The notes beneath the pieces were generated by a model, which ran no database searches, was not told where the DNA came from, and worked only from the letters and a program-made list of their open reading frames with translations. Made by a program: the position numbers and the translations under genes. A DNA stretch of 64,000 nucleotides from Qipengyuania aurantiaca (GTDB taxonomy: Bacteria > Pseudomonadota > Alphaproteobacteria > Sphingomonadales > Sphingomonadaceae), in the NCBI RefSeq assembly GCF_019711375.1, contig NZ_CP081295.1:2761490-2825489 (forward strand), in the 5' to 3' direction. Shown one piece after another: positions 10,133-18,346 of this stretch (position 1 is the stretch's first letter; each line of letters starts with the position of its first letter).

Positions 10133-10756
10133 ATGATCATCGCCGTCGACGGACCGACCGCATCGGGCAAGGGCACGATTGCCAAGGCGCTGGCCGCGCA
10201 TTTCGGCCTGCCGCATCTTGATACGGGCCTGCTCTATCGCGCGGTGGGGCGACAGGTTTTCCTCGACGGTGGCGATCCGGACGACGGCGGAGACGCGCTG
10301 GCGGCAACCAGCTTTCCCGATAGTCTGCTGGATGATCCTCACCTGCGGAACGAGGAAACGGGCGGTTTGGCAAGCCGCGTCTCCGTCCACCCCGCCGTGC
10401 GTCAAGCCCTGTTCGATCGTCAGCGCAGCTTTGCAACGCAGCCCGGCGGTGCCGTACTCGACGGGCGCGACATCGGCACGGTGATCGCGCCCGAAGCCGA
10501 GGCCAAGCTCTTCATCACCGCCAGCGTCGAGGCGCGGGCCCAGCGTCGTTTCCTCGAAATGCAGGACCGCGGTGTCGAAGTGACGCTGGAAGCCATCCAG
10601 GACGATCTGCGCGCCCGCGACGAGCGCGACCGAAACCGCGATGTAGCCCCGCTGGCCCCCGCGGCCGATGCCATGGTGATCGACACCAGCGCGCTCGGCA
10701 AGGAAGAGGCGATTGCCGCCGCGATCGACGCGGTCCGGCAGGTCGTTCAGGAATAG
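10133..10756 (+). CDS. cmk: Cytidylate kinase
   Basis: 207 residues from the ATG at 10133, preceded by a good ribosome binding site. It phosphorylates CMP/dCMP with ATP. The P-loop GPTASGKGTIAKAL, the HLDTGLLYRAVG motif, DGRDIGTVI and the lid region RDERDRNRDVAPLAPA are all present. The short alphaproteobacterial form starts straight at the P-loop. It precedes rpsA, a widely conserved arrangement. Confidence 0.95.
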   Translation: MIIAVDGPTASGKGTIAKALAAHFGLPHLDTGLLYRAVGRQVFLDGGDPDDGGDALAATSFPDSLLDDPHLRNEETGGLASRVSVHPAVRQALFDRQRSFATQPGGAVLDGRDIGTVIAPEAEAKLFITASVEARAQRRFLEMQDRGVEVTLEAIQDDLRARDERDRNRDVAPLAPAADAMVIDTSALGKEEAIAAAIDAVRQVVQE

Positions 10757-11127
10757 CCGCTTTCCTACAGGCGGCGCGCTGTGGCAGCCATGTGGGCATG
10801 GACCGCACAACCCTTCCCCAACCGCAGAATTCCGGCACTTGCAGGCAGCTAAGCGGGCTCGTCTCAAATTCTCCCAGGACCGTGCTCCACCCGCTCCATC
10901 CTGTAGGGCGCGAAGCGGCATTTCCCTTGCTTTTGCGCCCGTTTCGGCCTAGGCGCGCGCCCGTTCACCAAATCCCCCGGATTCGATGGACCTTCGCGGC
11001 GGCATCCGGCCTCGCGGAGAACACGGCCCTCTTGCCCCGTTAGCCACCGCGATAGTGCGGCGGAGACGGGTAAAGACCCCGGAAAACCGGTGGCCGGTAG
11101 CAAACGTTAGTTAGGACTACACAACTC
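10757..11127. other. 371 bp leader between cmk and rpsA
   Basis: No gene is supported. The left part is a repeat-like element (10761-10908) with a partner at 57648-57785. The right part must contain the rpsA promoter and 5' UTR, but I cannot pick a confident -35/-10. The last about 30 bases before the rpsA ATG (ending GGACTACACAACTC) are relatively AT-rich and have no strong Shine-Dalgarno, as is common for S1 mRNA. Confidence 0.45.
10761..10908. repeat. Dispersed intergenic element, copy 1
   Basis: It begins with TTTCCTACAG and ends with CTGTAGGG, which are inversely complementary, enclosing about 130 nt. The last 30 bases share 25 positions with 57756-57785 (common core CCGTGCTCCA, then CGCTCCA, then CTGTAGG). 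The interior is much less alike. It is a probable small repeat family with conserved ends. Confidence 0.45.
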
Positions 11128-12831
11128 ATGGCAACTTCAGCCAATCCGAGCCGCGACGATTTCGCGGCAATGCTCGACGAGCAGCTCGGCGGCGCAGATG
11201 ATGGCGGCTTCGAAGGCCGCGTCGTCAAGGGCACCGTCACCTCCATCGAAAACGGCATGGCCCACATCGATGTCGGCCTGAAGAGCGAAGGCCGCGTCGA
11301 CCTCAAGGAATTCATGCGCGGCGAAGACGAGCACGGCCTCGAAGTCGGCTCGGAAGTCGAAGTCTTCGTCGACCGCATCGAGAACGCCGACGGCGAAGCC
11401 ATGCTGTCGCGCGACCGTGCACGCCGCGAAGCCGCCTGGGACAAGCTTGAAAGCGAGTTCGGCGAAGGCAAGCGCGTCGAAGGCCGCATCTTCGGCCGCG
11501 TCAAGGGCGGCTTCACCGTCGACCTCGACGGCGCCGTGGCCTTCCTGCCCGGCAGCCAGGTCGACATCCGCCCCGTGCGCGACGTCACCCCGCTGATGGA
11601 CATGGCCCAGCCCTTCCAGATCCTCAAGATGGACCGCCGCCGCGGTAACATCGTCGTCTCGCGCCGCGCGGTCCTCGAAGAGACCCGTGCAGAACAGCGC
11701 AGCGAACTCATCGACAAGCTGGCCGAAGGCCAGGTCATCGACGGCGTGGTCAAGAACATCACCGACTACGGTGCCTTCGTCGACCTCGGCGGAATCGACG
11801 GCCTGCTCCATGTCACCGACATGAGCTACAAGCGCGTCAACCATCCCAGCGAAATGATCGAGATCGGCCAGACCGTGACCGTCCAGATCATCCGCATCAA
11901 CGAAGACACCCAGCGCATCAGCCTCGGCATGAAGCAGCTGGAATCGGATCCGTGGGATGGCGTTTCGGCGAAGTACCCGGTCGGCATGAAGCTGACGGGC
12001 ACCGTCACCAACATCACCGAATACGGCGCATTCGTCGAAATCGAGCCAGGCATCGAAGGCCTGGTCCACGTTTCGGAAATGAGCTGGACCAAGAAGAACG
12101 TCCACCCGGGCAAGATCGTCTCGACCAGCCAAGAAGTCGAAGTCATGGTCCTCGAAGTGGACAGCGAGAAGCGCCGCATTTCGCTCGGCCTCAAGCAGGC
12201 CCAGCGCAATCCGTGGGAAGAATTCGCCGAAGCGCACCCCGTTGGCGCCAAGGTCACCGGCGAAGTCAAGAACGCCACCGAATTCGGTCTGTTCATCGGC
12301 CTTCCGGGCGACGTCGACGGTATGGTCCACATGTCGGACATCGCATGGGGCATCTCGGGTGAAGACGCCCTCGCCCTGCACCGCAAGGGTGAGGAAGTCG
12401 AAGCCGTCGTTCTCGATGTCGACATCGAGAAGGAACGCATCAGCCTCGGCATGAAGCAGCTCGAAAAGGGTGCTCCGACCGAAGCCGGCGCCCAGAGCGA
12501 CCTGCGCAAGAACCAAGTCGTCACCGTCACCGTGCTCGAAGTCCGCGATGGCGGTCTCGAAGTCCAGGTCGGCGAAGACGGCGCAACCGGCTTCATCAAG
12601 CGTTCGGACCTCGGCCGCGACCGCGACGAACAGCGTTCGGATCGCTTCCAGCCGGGTGCCAAGGTCGATGCCATGGTCACCGGTTTCGACCGTTCGAAGA
12701 AGCCGACCTTCTCGATCAAGGCGCGTCAGATCGCCGAAGAGAAGGAAGCGGTTGCACAGTTCGGTTCGTCGGATTCGGGTGCCTCGCTCGGCGACATCCT
12801 CGGCGAAGCGCTGAAGAAGAAGGAAGACTGA
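11128..12831 (+). CDS. rpsA: 30S ribosomal protein S1
   Basis: 567 residues with six successive S1 RNA-binding domains. Repeats two to six show recurring blocks such as ITDYGAFVDLGGIDGLLHVTD, ITEYGAFVEIEPGIEGLVHV and RISLGMKQLE. S1 binds mRNA 5' regions and helps initiate translation of weak-SD messages. The N-terminus (MATSANPSRDDFAAMLDEQL) and the Lys-rich C-terminus (ALKKKED) are typical of the alphaproteobacterial form. Transcription probably ends at the hairpin at 13056-13089. Confidence 0.97.
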   Translation: MATSANPSRDDFAAMLDEQLGGADDGGFEGRVVKGTVTSIENGMAHIDVGLKSEGRVDLKEFMRGEDEHGLEVGSEVEVFVDRIENADGEAMLSRDRARREAAWDKLESEFGEGKRVEGRIFGRVKGGFTVDLDGAVAFLPGSQVDIRPVRDVTPLMDMAQPFQILKMDRRRGNIVVSRRAVLEETRAEQRSELIDKLAEGQVIDGVVKNITDYGAFVDLGGIDGLLHVTDMSYKRVNHPSEMIEIGQTVTVQIIRINEDTQRISLGMKQLESDPWDGVSAKYPVGMKLTGTVTNITEYGAFVEIEPGIEGLVHVSEMSWTKKNVHPGKIVSTSQEVEVMVLEVDSEKRRISLGLKQAQRNPWEEFAEAHPVGAKVTGEVKNATEFGLFIGLPGDVDGMVHMSDIAWGISGEDALALHRKGEEVEAVVLDVDIEKERISLGMKQLEKGAPTEAGAQSDLRKNQVVTVTVLEVRDGGLEVQVGEDGATGFIKRSDLGRDRDEQRSDRFQPGAKVDAMVTGFDRSKKPTFSIKARQIAEEKEAVAQFGSSDSGASLGDILGEALKKKED

Positions 12832-12844
12832 TCTTCTGGTAGCC

Positions 12845-13055
12845 CTCAGACGCCGGGCGCACGCCGTCCGGCGTGCTTGGCTTCGCCGCAGGAGCGGCGG
12901 CGAGCGGTCGCTCGCTGACTGCCGTGACCAAGACGCGAGGCGAAGCCGAGTGCAAGGCCGACCGGCCGCCCGCAGCGACGCGACCGCAAGGTCGTGAGAG
13001 CGAGGAAAGCCTAAGGCTGCGGACGCAGCCGCCGGCGCGTGAGGCTAAACAAAAG
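12845..13055. repeat. GC-rich structured spacer downstream of rpsA
   Basis: About 210 bp with many internal complementary words: a GCTTGGCTTCGCC arm against GGCGAAGCCGAGTGC, GAGCG/CGCTC pairs, and the small hairpins GACCGCAAGGTC and GGCTGCGGACGCAGCC. An ORF crosses it in one frame (12873-13112), but its Arg/Ala-rich product has no recognisable domain. It looks like 3' UTR or repeat-derived sequence transcribed with rpsA, since the terminator lies after it. Confidence 0.4.
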
Positions 13056-13089
13056 AAAGGCCCGTCGCTCACACGAGCGGCGGGCCTTT
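13056..13089 (+). terminator. Rho-independent terminator after rpsA
   Basis: AAAGGCCCG and CGGGCCTTT form a 9 bp stem, extended by CGCTC/GAGCG with an ACAC loop. The A- and T-ends of the stem substitute for a long U-tract. It lies 225 bp after the rpsA stop and 34 bp before gloB. Confidence 0.8.
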
Positions 13090-13122
13090 CCTACATGGGG
13101 CAAGCGGGATAGGCTGTCCTAC

Positions 13123-13878
13123 ATGCTAGAGATTCACCAGTTCCCCTGCCTGTCCGACAATTACGGTTTCCTCCTCCACGATCCCGATACCGGCGAGACG
13201 GCGGCGATCGATACGCCCGATGGCGCGGAATACCTGCGCCAGGCCGAGGCCAAGGGCTGGACGATCACGCAGGTCTGGAACACGCACTGGCATCCCGATC
13301 ATGCAGGCGGAAACAAGGCCATCGTCGAGGCTACGGGCGCGAAGGTGGTCGCACCGCATGAGGTCGAGAAGTTGAGCCCGATCGACGAGGTGGTCGGCAA
13401 TGGCGACACGGTCTCTCTGGGGGACTGGAAGGCGCGCGTGATCGATGTCTCCGGCCACACCAACGGCCACATCGCCTACCATATTGCGGAAGCGGACACG
13501 GCTTTCGTCGGGGACAGCGTCTTTGCGCTGGGCTGCGGCCGCATGTTCGAGGGCGAGCCCGAGCAGTTCTGGCACAGCCTCGAGCGCATTCGCCAGCTGC
13601 CCGACAACACCTTGCTCTATTGCGCGCATGAATACACCGAGGCGAACGCCAAGTTTGCCCTGCACGCCGACCCGGACAACGCCGAACTGCGCCTTTACGC
13701 CGGGAGGATCGAGGAAAAGCGCGCCAAGGGAGAACCTACGGTCCCCACCCTCCTCTCGCGCGAGTTGATCACCAACCCCTTCCTGCGCGCCGATGACGCC
13801 GATATCCGGAACCGCTGGGGTGGAACTACGCCGGCCGAGACCTTCGCCGCGCTGCGTGCCGCCAAGGACAATTTCTGA
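13123..13878 (+). CDS. gloB: Hydroxyacylglutathione hydrolase (glyoxalase II)
   Basis: 251 residues from the ATG at 13123. A metallo-beta-lactamase fold enzyme that hydrolyses S-D-lactoylglutathione to D-lactate and glutathione. The metal motif THWHPDHAGG, the GHTNGHIAY His, the FVGDSVFALGCGRMFEG Asp and the C-terminal CAHEYTEANAKFA glutathione-binding region are all visible. An upstream in-frame ATG would run through the terminator and is rejected. It is followed after 4 bp by the quinone oxidoreductase gene. Confidence 0.95.
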   Translation: MLEIHQFPCLSDNYGFLLHDPDTGETAAIDTPDGAEYLRQAEAKGWTITQVWNTHWHPDHAGGNKAIVEATGAKVVAPHEVEKLSPIDEVVGNGDTVSLGDWKARVIDVSGHTNGHIAYHIAEADTAFVGDSVFALGCGRMFEGEPEQFWHSLERIRQLPDNTLLYCAHEYTEANAKFALHADPDNAELRLYAGRIEEKRAKGEPTVPTLLSRELITNPFLRADDADIRNRWGGTTPAETFAALRAAKDNF

Positions 13879-13882
13879 GCGC

Positions 13883-14857
13883 ATGAAGGCTCTCGTCGTC
13901 GAAGAGCTGAGCCGCAACCTATCCGGCATGGGCTTGCGCGAGGTCGATGCGCCGCGGCGCAGGACGGGCGAAGTGCTCGTGGAGGTGCGCGCTGCCTCGC
14001 TCAACTATCCCGACCTCCTGATGACGCGGGGGGACTACCAGTTCAAACCGGAGCTGCCCTTCGTATCCGGGCTGGAGATGGCGGGCGAAGTGATCGAAGC
14101 CGATCCCGGGTGCGGGTTCGAAGTCGGCGACCGGGTCATGGGCGGTGCCAAAACTGGCGCTTTTGCCGGGCAAATCACCCTTCCGACAACGGCCCTGCGC
14201 GACATTCCCGAAGGCCTCGATTTCGCCCAGGCGGCGGCGATGGGCGCGGCCTATCACACCGCCTATGTCGGACTGGTCGAACTGGGCGGGTTGGAGGCCG
14301 GGCAGACAGTCCTGGTCCATGGCGCGAGCGGCGGCGTGGGTCTTGCGGCCTGCGATCTTGCCAAGGCGCTCGGAGCCAGGGTTATCGCGGCGACGCATTC
14401 CGAAGCCAAGCTCGAGGCCCTTCGGCGCGCGGGAGCTGCGCATTCGGTGATTCTCAACGAGGGCCGTTTCCGCGAAGAAGTCTCCGTCCTCACCGATGGC
14501 GCCTTGTGCGATCTGGTGTTCGACCCTGTCGGCGGCGACGTGTTCGACGAGAGCACCCGCTGCGTGACCTTCGGCGGCAAGCTTCTAGTCGTCGGTTTCG
14601 TAGCGGGTCGTATTCCCGAGATCGCGGTCAACATTCCCCTCATCAAGGGCTTCAGCGTAGTCGGTGTGCGCGCTGGCGAATATGCGCGCCGCTTCCCCGA
14701 CCGCGGCCAGCGGATTGCGAAGGTCATCGACAGGCTGGCAAGCGAGAAGCGCATCACCCCGCATATCGACCGCATCCTCCCGCTCGACCAATGGCGCGAG
14801 GGCTTCGAAGCCATGGATCGCGGAGAAATCGTGGGCAAGGTCGTCTTCGTGCCCTGA
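13883..14857 (+). CDS. NADPH:quinone oxidoreductase-like zinc-independent MDR protein
   Basis: 324 residues of the medium-chain dehydrogenase/reductase superfamily. A GroES-like N-terminus (ASLNYPDLLMTRGDYQFKP, FVSGLEMAGEV) is followed by the Rossmann motif VLVHGASGGVGLAACDLAKALG. It lacks the GHE zinc-ligand motif of alcohol dehydrogenases, pointing to the quinone oxidoreductase branch. The ATG at 13883 is 4 bp after gloB, so the two are probably co-transcribed and may share a role in reactive carbonyl/quinone detoxification (inference). Confidence 0.88.
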   Translation: MKALVVEELSRNLSGMGLREVDAPRRRTGEVLVEVRAASLNYPDLLMTRGDYQFKPELPFVSGLEMAGEVIEADPGCGFEVGDRVMGGAKTGAFAGQITLPTTALRDIPEGLDFAQAAAMGAAYHTAYVGLVELGGLEAGQTVLVHGASGGVGLAACDLAKALGARVIAATHSEAKLEALRRAGAAHSVILNEGRFREEVSVLTDGALCDLVFDPVGGDVFDESTRCVTFGGKLLVVGFVAGRIPEIAVNIPLIKGFSVVGVRAGEYARRFPDRGQRIAKVIDRLASEKRITPHIDRILPLDQWREGFEAMDRGEIVGKVVFVP

Positions 14858-14863
14858 AACGCA

Positions 14864-14892
14864 AAAGGGCGACCCGTTCGGGGCCGCCCTTT
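14864..14892. terminator. Bidirectional hairpin between quinone oxidoreductase and ATP synthase genes
   Basis: AAAGGGC and GCCCTTT arms, with CCC/GGG inner pairs and a GTTC loop, lie between the convergent ends of the MDR gene (14857) and the F0 b gene (14917). A-rich and T-rich flanks on both sides allow it to work in both directions. Confidence 0.75.
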
Positions 14893-14916
14893 CGAAATTA
14901 GCGTAGCGCGGGAAGA

Positions 14917-15498
14917 TCAGATCCCGGCGATAACCTTGTCGGCCAGAGCGCGATCGGCTTCGGCGTCGTGCTTTTCGGCAATCAGCTTGCGGCTCGCACC
15001 CGTCGCGGCCGAAACGGCGCGGTTGCGCACGTCTTCGACGGCTTCACGTTCGGCAGCGGCGATCTTGTCTTCCGCCATGCGCTTGCGACGCTCGACCATG
15101 GCCTTGCTGTCGGCTTCGGCCTTCTCGAGGATCGCGTCGGCTTCGGTCTGCGCGTTGACGAGCATCGCTTCGGCGTCCTTTTCGGCGCTGGCGATCTTGT
15201 CGGCGTATTCCTTGCGCAGGGCTTCCGCCTCGGCGCGAAGCTGCTTGGCTTCTTCGAGCTGTTCCTTGATCGCGGCGATCTTGTTGTCGAGGCCGCCGGC
15301 GATGGTCTTGTGGACCTTGGCGCCGAAGAACGCGAAAAGGAGCAGGACCAGCATCGCAATCGAGACGATCTGGAAGGGGGCGAGGCCGAAAAGTTCGGGC
15401 TCGTTGTGCTTGCCGGCGCCAGCGTCGATTTCGGTCGTCGCTTGCGGCGTTTCGGTCGCGAAGACTTCCGGCAGTTCGCTGGGAGTGGTGTTAGCCAT
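14917..15498 (-). CDS. atpF: F0F1 ATP synthase subunit b
   Basis: 193 residues. A hydrophilic N-terminal extension (about 35 residues, Glu/Thr-rich) precedes one membrane helix (about 42-60, IVSIAMLVLLLFAFFGAKV) and a long Lys/Glu/Ala coiled coil to the end. It forms the peripheral stalk with b'. It overlaps the preceding b' gene by 8 bp. Which of the pair is called b or b' is a matter of convention; this longer one has the N-terminal extension. Confidence 0.88.
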   Translation of the reverse strand: MANTTPSELPEVFATETPQATTEIDAGAGKHNEPELFGLAPFQIVSIAMLVLLLFAFFGAKVHKTIAGGLDNKIAAIKEQLEEAKQLRAEAEALRKEYADKIASAEKDAEAMLVNAQTEADAILEKAEADSKAMVERRKRMAEDKIAAAEREAVEDVRNRAVSAATGASRKLIAEKHDAEADRALADKVIAGI

Positions 15499-15985
15499 GA
15501 GCCATCTGCTCCTTCACGGCCTTGGTGGCGACAGGCTTGGTCACCTTCACACCGGCGAGCGTCTTGACGATGTCTTGCGCAGCTTCGACGGCCACGGCTT
15601 CGACTTCGGCAAGCGCAGCGGTGCGCGCTTCGGCGATCCGTGCTTCGGCATCGGCAAGTTTCTTGTCGATACGGGTCTGGGCCGCCTTGAGCTTGGTCTC
15701 GCTCTTCTTGGCGCCTTCTTCCTTGGCCTTGGCAACGATCGCCTGCGCCGCGGCGCGGTTCTCGTTTTCCTTCACCCGCCAGGCTTCTTCCTGCTCGTCG
15801 GCGGCATCGCGCGCGGCCTTGGCAGCGGCGAGGTCGGCGGCGATCTGGCCGTCACGGCTGGCGACGGTGTCCATCACCTTGGGCACCATGCCCTTGCCGA
15901 TGACGAAGAAGGTTATGCCGAAAAAGACCAGCAGCCAGAAGACCTGGCTGGACCATGTATCGGCAAGCTGTGCTATCTGGGGCAT
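15491..15985 (-). CDS. F0F1 ATP synthase subunit b'
   Basis: 164 residues. The N-terminus LADTWSSQVFWLLVFFGITFFVIGKGMVP is one membrane helix ending at a conserved Gly-Lys-Gly, typical of alphaproteobacterial b'. The remainder is a charged coiled coil (about 35-150). It pairs with subunit b in the stator. Gene order a-c-b'-b follows the standard alphaproteobacterial F0 cluster; the F1 genes are not in this window. Confidence 0.88.
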   Translation of the reverse strand: MPQIAQLADTWSSQVFWLLVFFGITFFVIGKGMVPKVMDTVASRDGQIAADLAAAKAARDAADEQEEAWRVKENENRAAAQAIVAKAKEEGAKKSETKLKAAQTRIDKKLADAEARIAEARTAALAEVEAVAVEAAQDIVKTLAGVKVTKPVATKAVKEQMAHG

Positions 15986-16067
15986 TGCAGCTCTCGAAAA
16001 GCGTGAAGCAGGAAATTGCGGGGCCGGTCAGGCGAACCCGACCGGCTCCAAATCGGATATTCGTCGA

Positions 16068-16295
16068 TTAGGCGACGAAGATCAGGATCATGGCAACAAC
16101 GAACGCCAGCAGGCCGAGAAGTTCGGCAGCGGCGAAGCCGATGAACAGGCGGCCCTGCTGGCCGTCTGCTGCGCCCGGGTTGCGCAGGGCGCTTTCGAGG
16201 AACGAACCGAAGACGTTACCCACGCCGATTGCAGCCATACCGGCGCCGATTGCAGCGAGGCCAGCACCGATGAGCTTTGCAGCTTCCATTTCCAT
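16068..16295 (-). CDS. atpE: F0F1 ATP synthase subunit c
   Basis: 75 residues forming two membrane helices. The first has the glycine-rich GAGLAAIGAGMAAIGVG packing motif. A polar loop (RNPGAADGQQ) faces F1, and the second helix carries the proton-binding Glu in GFAAAELLGLLAF. A strong Shine-Dalgarno (AAAGGAG) precedes the ATG. It builds the rotor ring. Confidence 0.97.
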   Translation of the reverse strand: MEMEAAKLIGAGLAAIGAGMAAIGVGNVFGSFLESALRNPGAADGQQGRLFIGFAAAELLGLLAFVVAMILIFVA

Positions 16296-16331
16296 GACAA
16301 ACTCCTTTGGAAAAACGTGTAAATTGAAGAC

Positions 16332-17120
16332 TTAGTGAAGGTTCTCGGCGTCGTTGATGTACAGCGACGTCAGAAGAGCGAAAACGTAGGCCTGGATGCC
16401 GGCGACCAGCAGCTCCAGCGCACAGATGCCGATCATCAGCAAGAAGCTCGGCAAGCCAACCAGGAGGCCGAAACCGGCGCCGGCATTGGTACCGTCGATC
16501 ACGAAGCTCGACAGCACTTCGAGCAGCACGTGACCGGCCATCATGGCCACGAAGAGACGCAGGCCGAGGCTGAAGGGACGGACCATGAAGGAGATAAATT
16601 CGATCGGCGCGATCACGGGCACCATGGGCAGCGGCGTACCGTGCGGCACGAACAGGCTGAAGAAGTGCAGGCCGTGGCGCCAGAAGCCCACGATGAGAAC
16701 GATCGAGAAGCTGATGATCGCGAGGATGCCGGTCACGGTGAAATGGCTGGTAAAGGTGAACGGGTGGACCCCGATCACGCCCAGCGGCAACAGGCCAAGC
16801 AGGTTCGCGAAGAGAATGAACATGAAGAGACTGAAGACGTAAGGCACATACTTTCGCCCGGCCTTGCCGATGTTCGCTTCGAGCATGTTGTCGATGAAGC
16901 CGGTGAAACTTTCCACCATCATCTGCCAGCGGCCGGGAACGAGCTCGCGCTTCATCCCGCCGAGCACGAAGAGGAAGAGCACCACGGTGGTGATCAGCAT
17001 CCACAGCGCGCTGTTGGTGAAGGCGATGTTGTAGCCGGCCAGTTCCCAATTATCCGAGCCGCCAAGCGCCTGGATGGTGAACTGGTACATCGGATCGACT
17101 TTGGCCTGTTCGGCTGCCAC
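16332..17120 (-). CDS. atpB: F0F1 ATP synthase subunit a
   Basis: 262 residues with five to six membrane helices. The essential Arg lies in PFSLGLRLFVAMMAGH (about residue 190), and the C-terminal helix includes GICALELLVAGIQAYVFALL. It conducts protons between the half-channels and the c-ring. It lies between atpI (53 bp upstream) and atpE (36 bp downstream) in the F0 operon. Confidence 0.96.
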   Translation of the reverse strand: MAAEQAKVDPMYQFTIQALGGSDNWELAGYNIAFTNSALWMLITTVVLFLFVLGGMKRELVPGRWQMMVESFTGFIDNMLEANIGKAGRKYVPYVFSLFMFILFANLLGLLPLGVIGVHPFTFTSHFTVTGILAIISFSIVLIVGFWRHGLHFFSLFVPHGTPLPMVPVIAPIEFISFMVRPFSLGLRLFVAMMAGHVLLEVLSSFVIDGTNAGAGFGLLVGLPSFLLMIGICALELLVAGIQAYVFALLTSLYINDAENLH

Positions 17121-17173
17121 GTCTGAAATTCCCTAAATCCTGTAACGAAAGCCCCGCAAAGCCCCTTTCGGGG

Positions 17174-17494
17174 TCACTCGCCGGGCTTCTGATTTGCCGC
17201 GCGGATAATATTCCTGAAGGCGACCACTATTCCGAGGAACAGCCCCACCAGCAGACCCCAAGGATTGGTATCGGTGAGATAGCCAATGGCGTAACCGATC
17301 ACCGAACCTCCCAGAAGCCCCCCGAGCAAGTCAGCCAGAACGCGGTTGCCGCTGCGATAGTTCGCATCGGCCCCGGAACCGGTCTTGCGGTTGCGCTGTT
17401 CTTCGCGCTGCTGGGCGGCACTTAACCGCTTTTCCAGCGCGTCGATCCGCGCATCCTCCTCGATGGGTTTCCGTGCGGGTTCGTCGTCGCTCAT
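17174..17494 (-). CDS. atpI: AtpI/AtpZ family F0 assembly protein
   Basis: 106 residues from the ATG at 17494, chosen because AAGGAG lies 7 bp upstream; the ORF extends further upstream without similarity. A charged N-terminus with a short coiled coil (RIDALEKRLSAAQQREE) is followed by two membrane segments (about 50-68 and 75-95, GGLLGGSVIGYAIGYLTD and WGLLVGLFLGIVVAF). AtpI assists c-ring assembly and lies first in the F0 operon, as expected. Confidence 0.85.
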   Translation of the reverse strand: MSDDEPARKPIEEDARIDALEKRLSAAQQREEQRNRKTGSGADANYRSGNRVLADLLGGLLGGSVIGYAIGYLTDTNPWGLLVGLFLGIVVAFRNIIRAANQKPGE

Positions 17495-17619
17495 GCCTTG
17501 CTCCTTCATGGGGTTGCGCGGCACGCGCAGGGACTTGCCCGCCAAGGGCGCGGCCCCCTTAGATGGGGGGCATGGACGAGTCAACACGGAGAGCTGCGCA
17601 TTTGCGCATCACCGGTTGC

Positions 17620-17657
17620 AAAAAAGCCTCCCTCCGGCGTCGCACCGGCGGGAGGCT
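17620..17657 (-). terminator. Rho-independent terminator after ydbL
   Basis: On the minus strand an AGCCTCCC/GGGAGGCT stem with an inner CCGG/CCGG extension is followed directly by a T6 tract. It ends the ydbH-ynbE-ydbL transcript, 26 bp past the ydbL stop. Confidence 0.88.
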
Positions 17658-17682
17658 CTCGAAAGCTAGCGCGCGCCCTTTC

Positions 17683-18075
17683 TTACGGGCAGCGCGAATC
17701 GCGCATGGGCTTGGCACTGGTGCGCGTCTGCCAGCTGCCGTCGGGCGCCTGGTATTTCTCGCCCGGCGAGGTCGCGAGGATGGCCTGGCACCCCGCCGTC
17801 AGCGCGTATTCTTCGAGCGTGGCGTTGTTGGCCTGCGCGCGCTCGGAATAAACCGCGCGGCGTTTGATGTTGATGTCGTTGACGAGACGGCGAAGCTCGG
17901 CCGTTTCTTCCCCGACGATGCCGAGGTAGCCGTCCATCTTCTCGCCCACCTGGCCTGCGGCGCGCGCAGCGGCATAGGCCGGATCGCGCTGGGCAAAGGC
18001 CGGCGCGGCGATACCGCCGAGAGCCGTCGCGAGTGCGGCGCCCGAAAGGACAGCCTTGGTAAGTCGCTTGGTCAT
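17683..18075 (-). CDS. ydbL: YdbL family (DUF1318) periplasmic protein
   Basis: 130 residues from the ATG at 18075; a second ATG at 18087 overlaps the ynbE stop. A signal peptide (LTKAVLSGAALATALGGIAAPAFAQ) is followed by a small helical domain with GQVGEKMDGYLGIV and LRRLVNDINIKRRAVYSERAQ, which are YdbL motifs. In Escherichia coli YdbL is a periplasmic partner that modulates the YdbH-YnbE assembly. The C-terminal about 35 residues (GEKYQAPDGSWQTR) are an extension over the core domain. Last gene of the operon before a strong terminator. Confidence 0.85.
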   Translation of the reverse strand: MTKRLTKAVLSGAALATALGGIAAPAFAQRDPAYAAARAAGQVGEKMDGYLGIVGEETAELRRLVNDINIKRRAVYSERAQANNATLEEYALTAGCQAILATSPGEKYQAPDGSWQTRTSAKPMRDSRCP

Positions 18076-18086
18076 AAGTTCACCCA

Positions 18087-18272
18087 TCAGAAAATATCCG
18101 CATTGTTCTCGATCGTGTCGCCCGCATCATCGGCGAGGCGATAAATCACTTCCTGGCGGATGTTGACGTTAAGCTCGATCACGATGGGTTCCGTCGGCGC
18201 TTCCACCGTGACGCAACCTGCCAGCGCGAGCGAGGCCATGCCGACCGCCGCCGAAATCTTCAGACCCTTCAT
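18087..18272 (-). CDS. ynbE: YnbE-like outer-membrane lipoprotein
   Basis: 61 residues from the ATG at 18272, with AAGGCGGAC just upstream. The lipobox LALAGC gives a short lipoprotein. The mature part contains PIVIELNVNIRQEVIYRL, the conserved YnbE segment. In E. coli YnbE joins the C-terminal end of YdbH at the outer membrane to complete an intermembrane bridge. The gene order YdbH-YnbE-YdbL is the same here, supporting the assignment despite the small size. Confidence 0.88.
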   Translation of the reverse strand: MKGLKISAAVGMASLALAGCVTVEAPTEPIVIELNVNIRQEVIYRLADDAGDTIENNADIF

Positions 18273-18346
18273 GTCCGCCTTCCCCTGCATGGTGCAGGTT
18301 CTCGCAGGGCCACGAGGGTCAGTCAATTCACGGGATTTCATAGCGC

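Noticed and set aside
11137..12516. 459-residue minus-strand ORF opposite rpsA
   Set aside because: Mirror of the repetitive S1 domains; no independent evidence.
12873..13112. 79-residue ORF after rpsA
   Set aside because: Runs through the terminator hairpin; Arg/Ala-rich without domain.
16335..17126. 263-residue plus-strand ORF rich in His and Glu opposite atpB
   Set aside because: Composition is explained by reverse reading of hydrophobic membrane codons.
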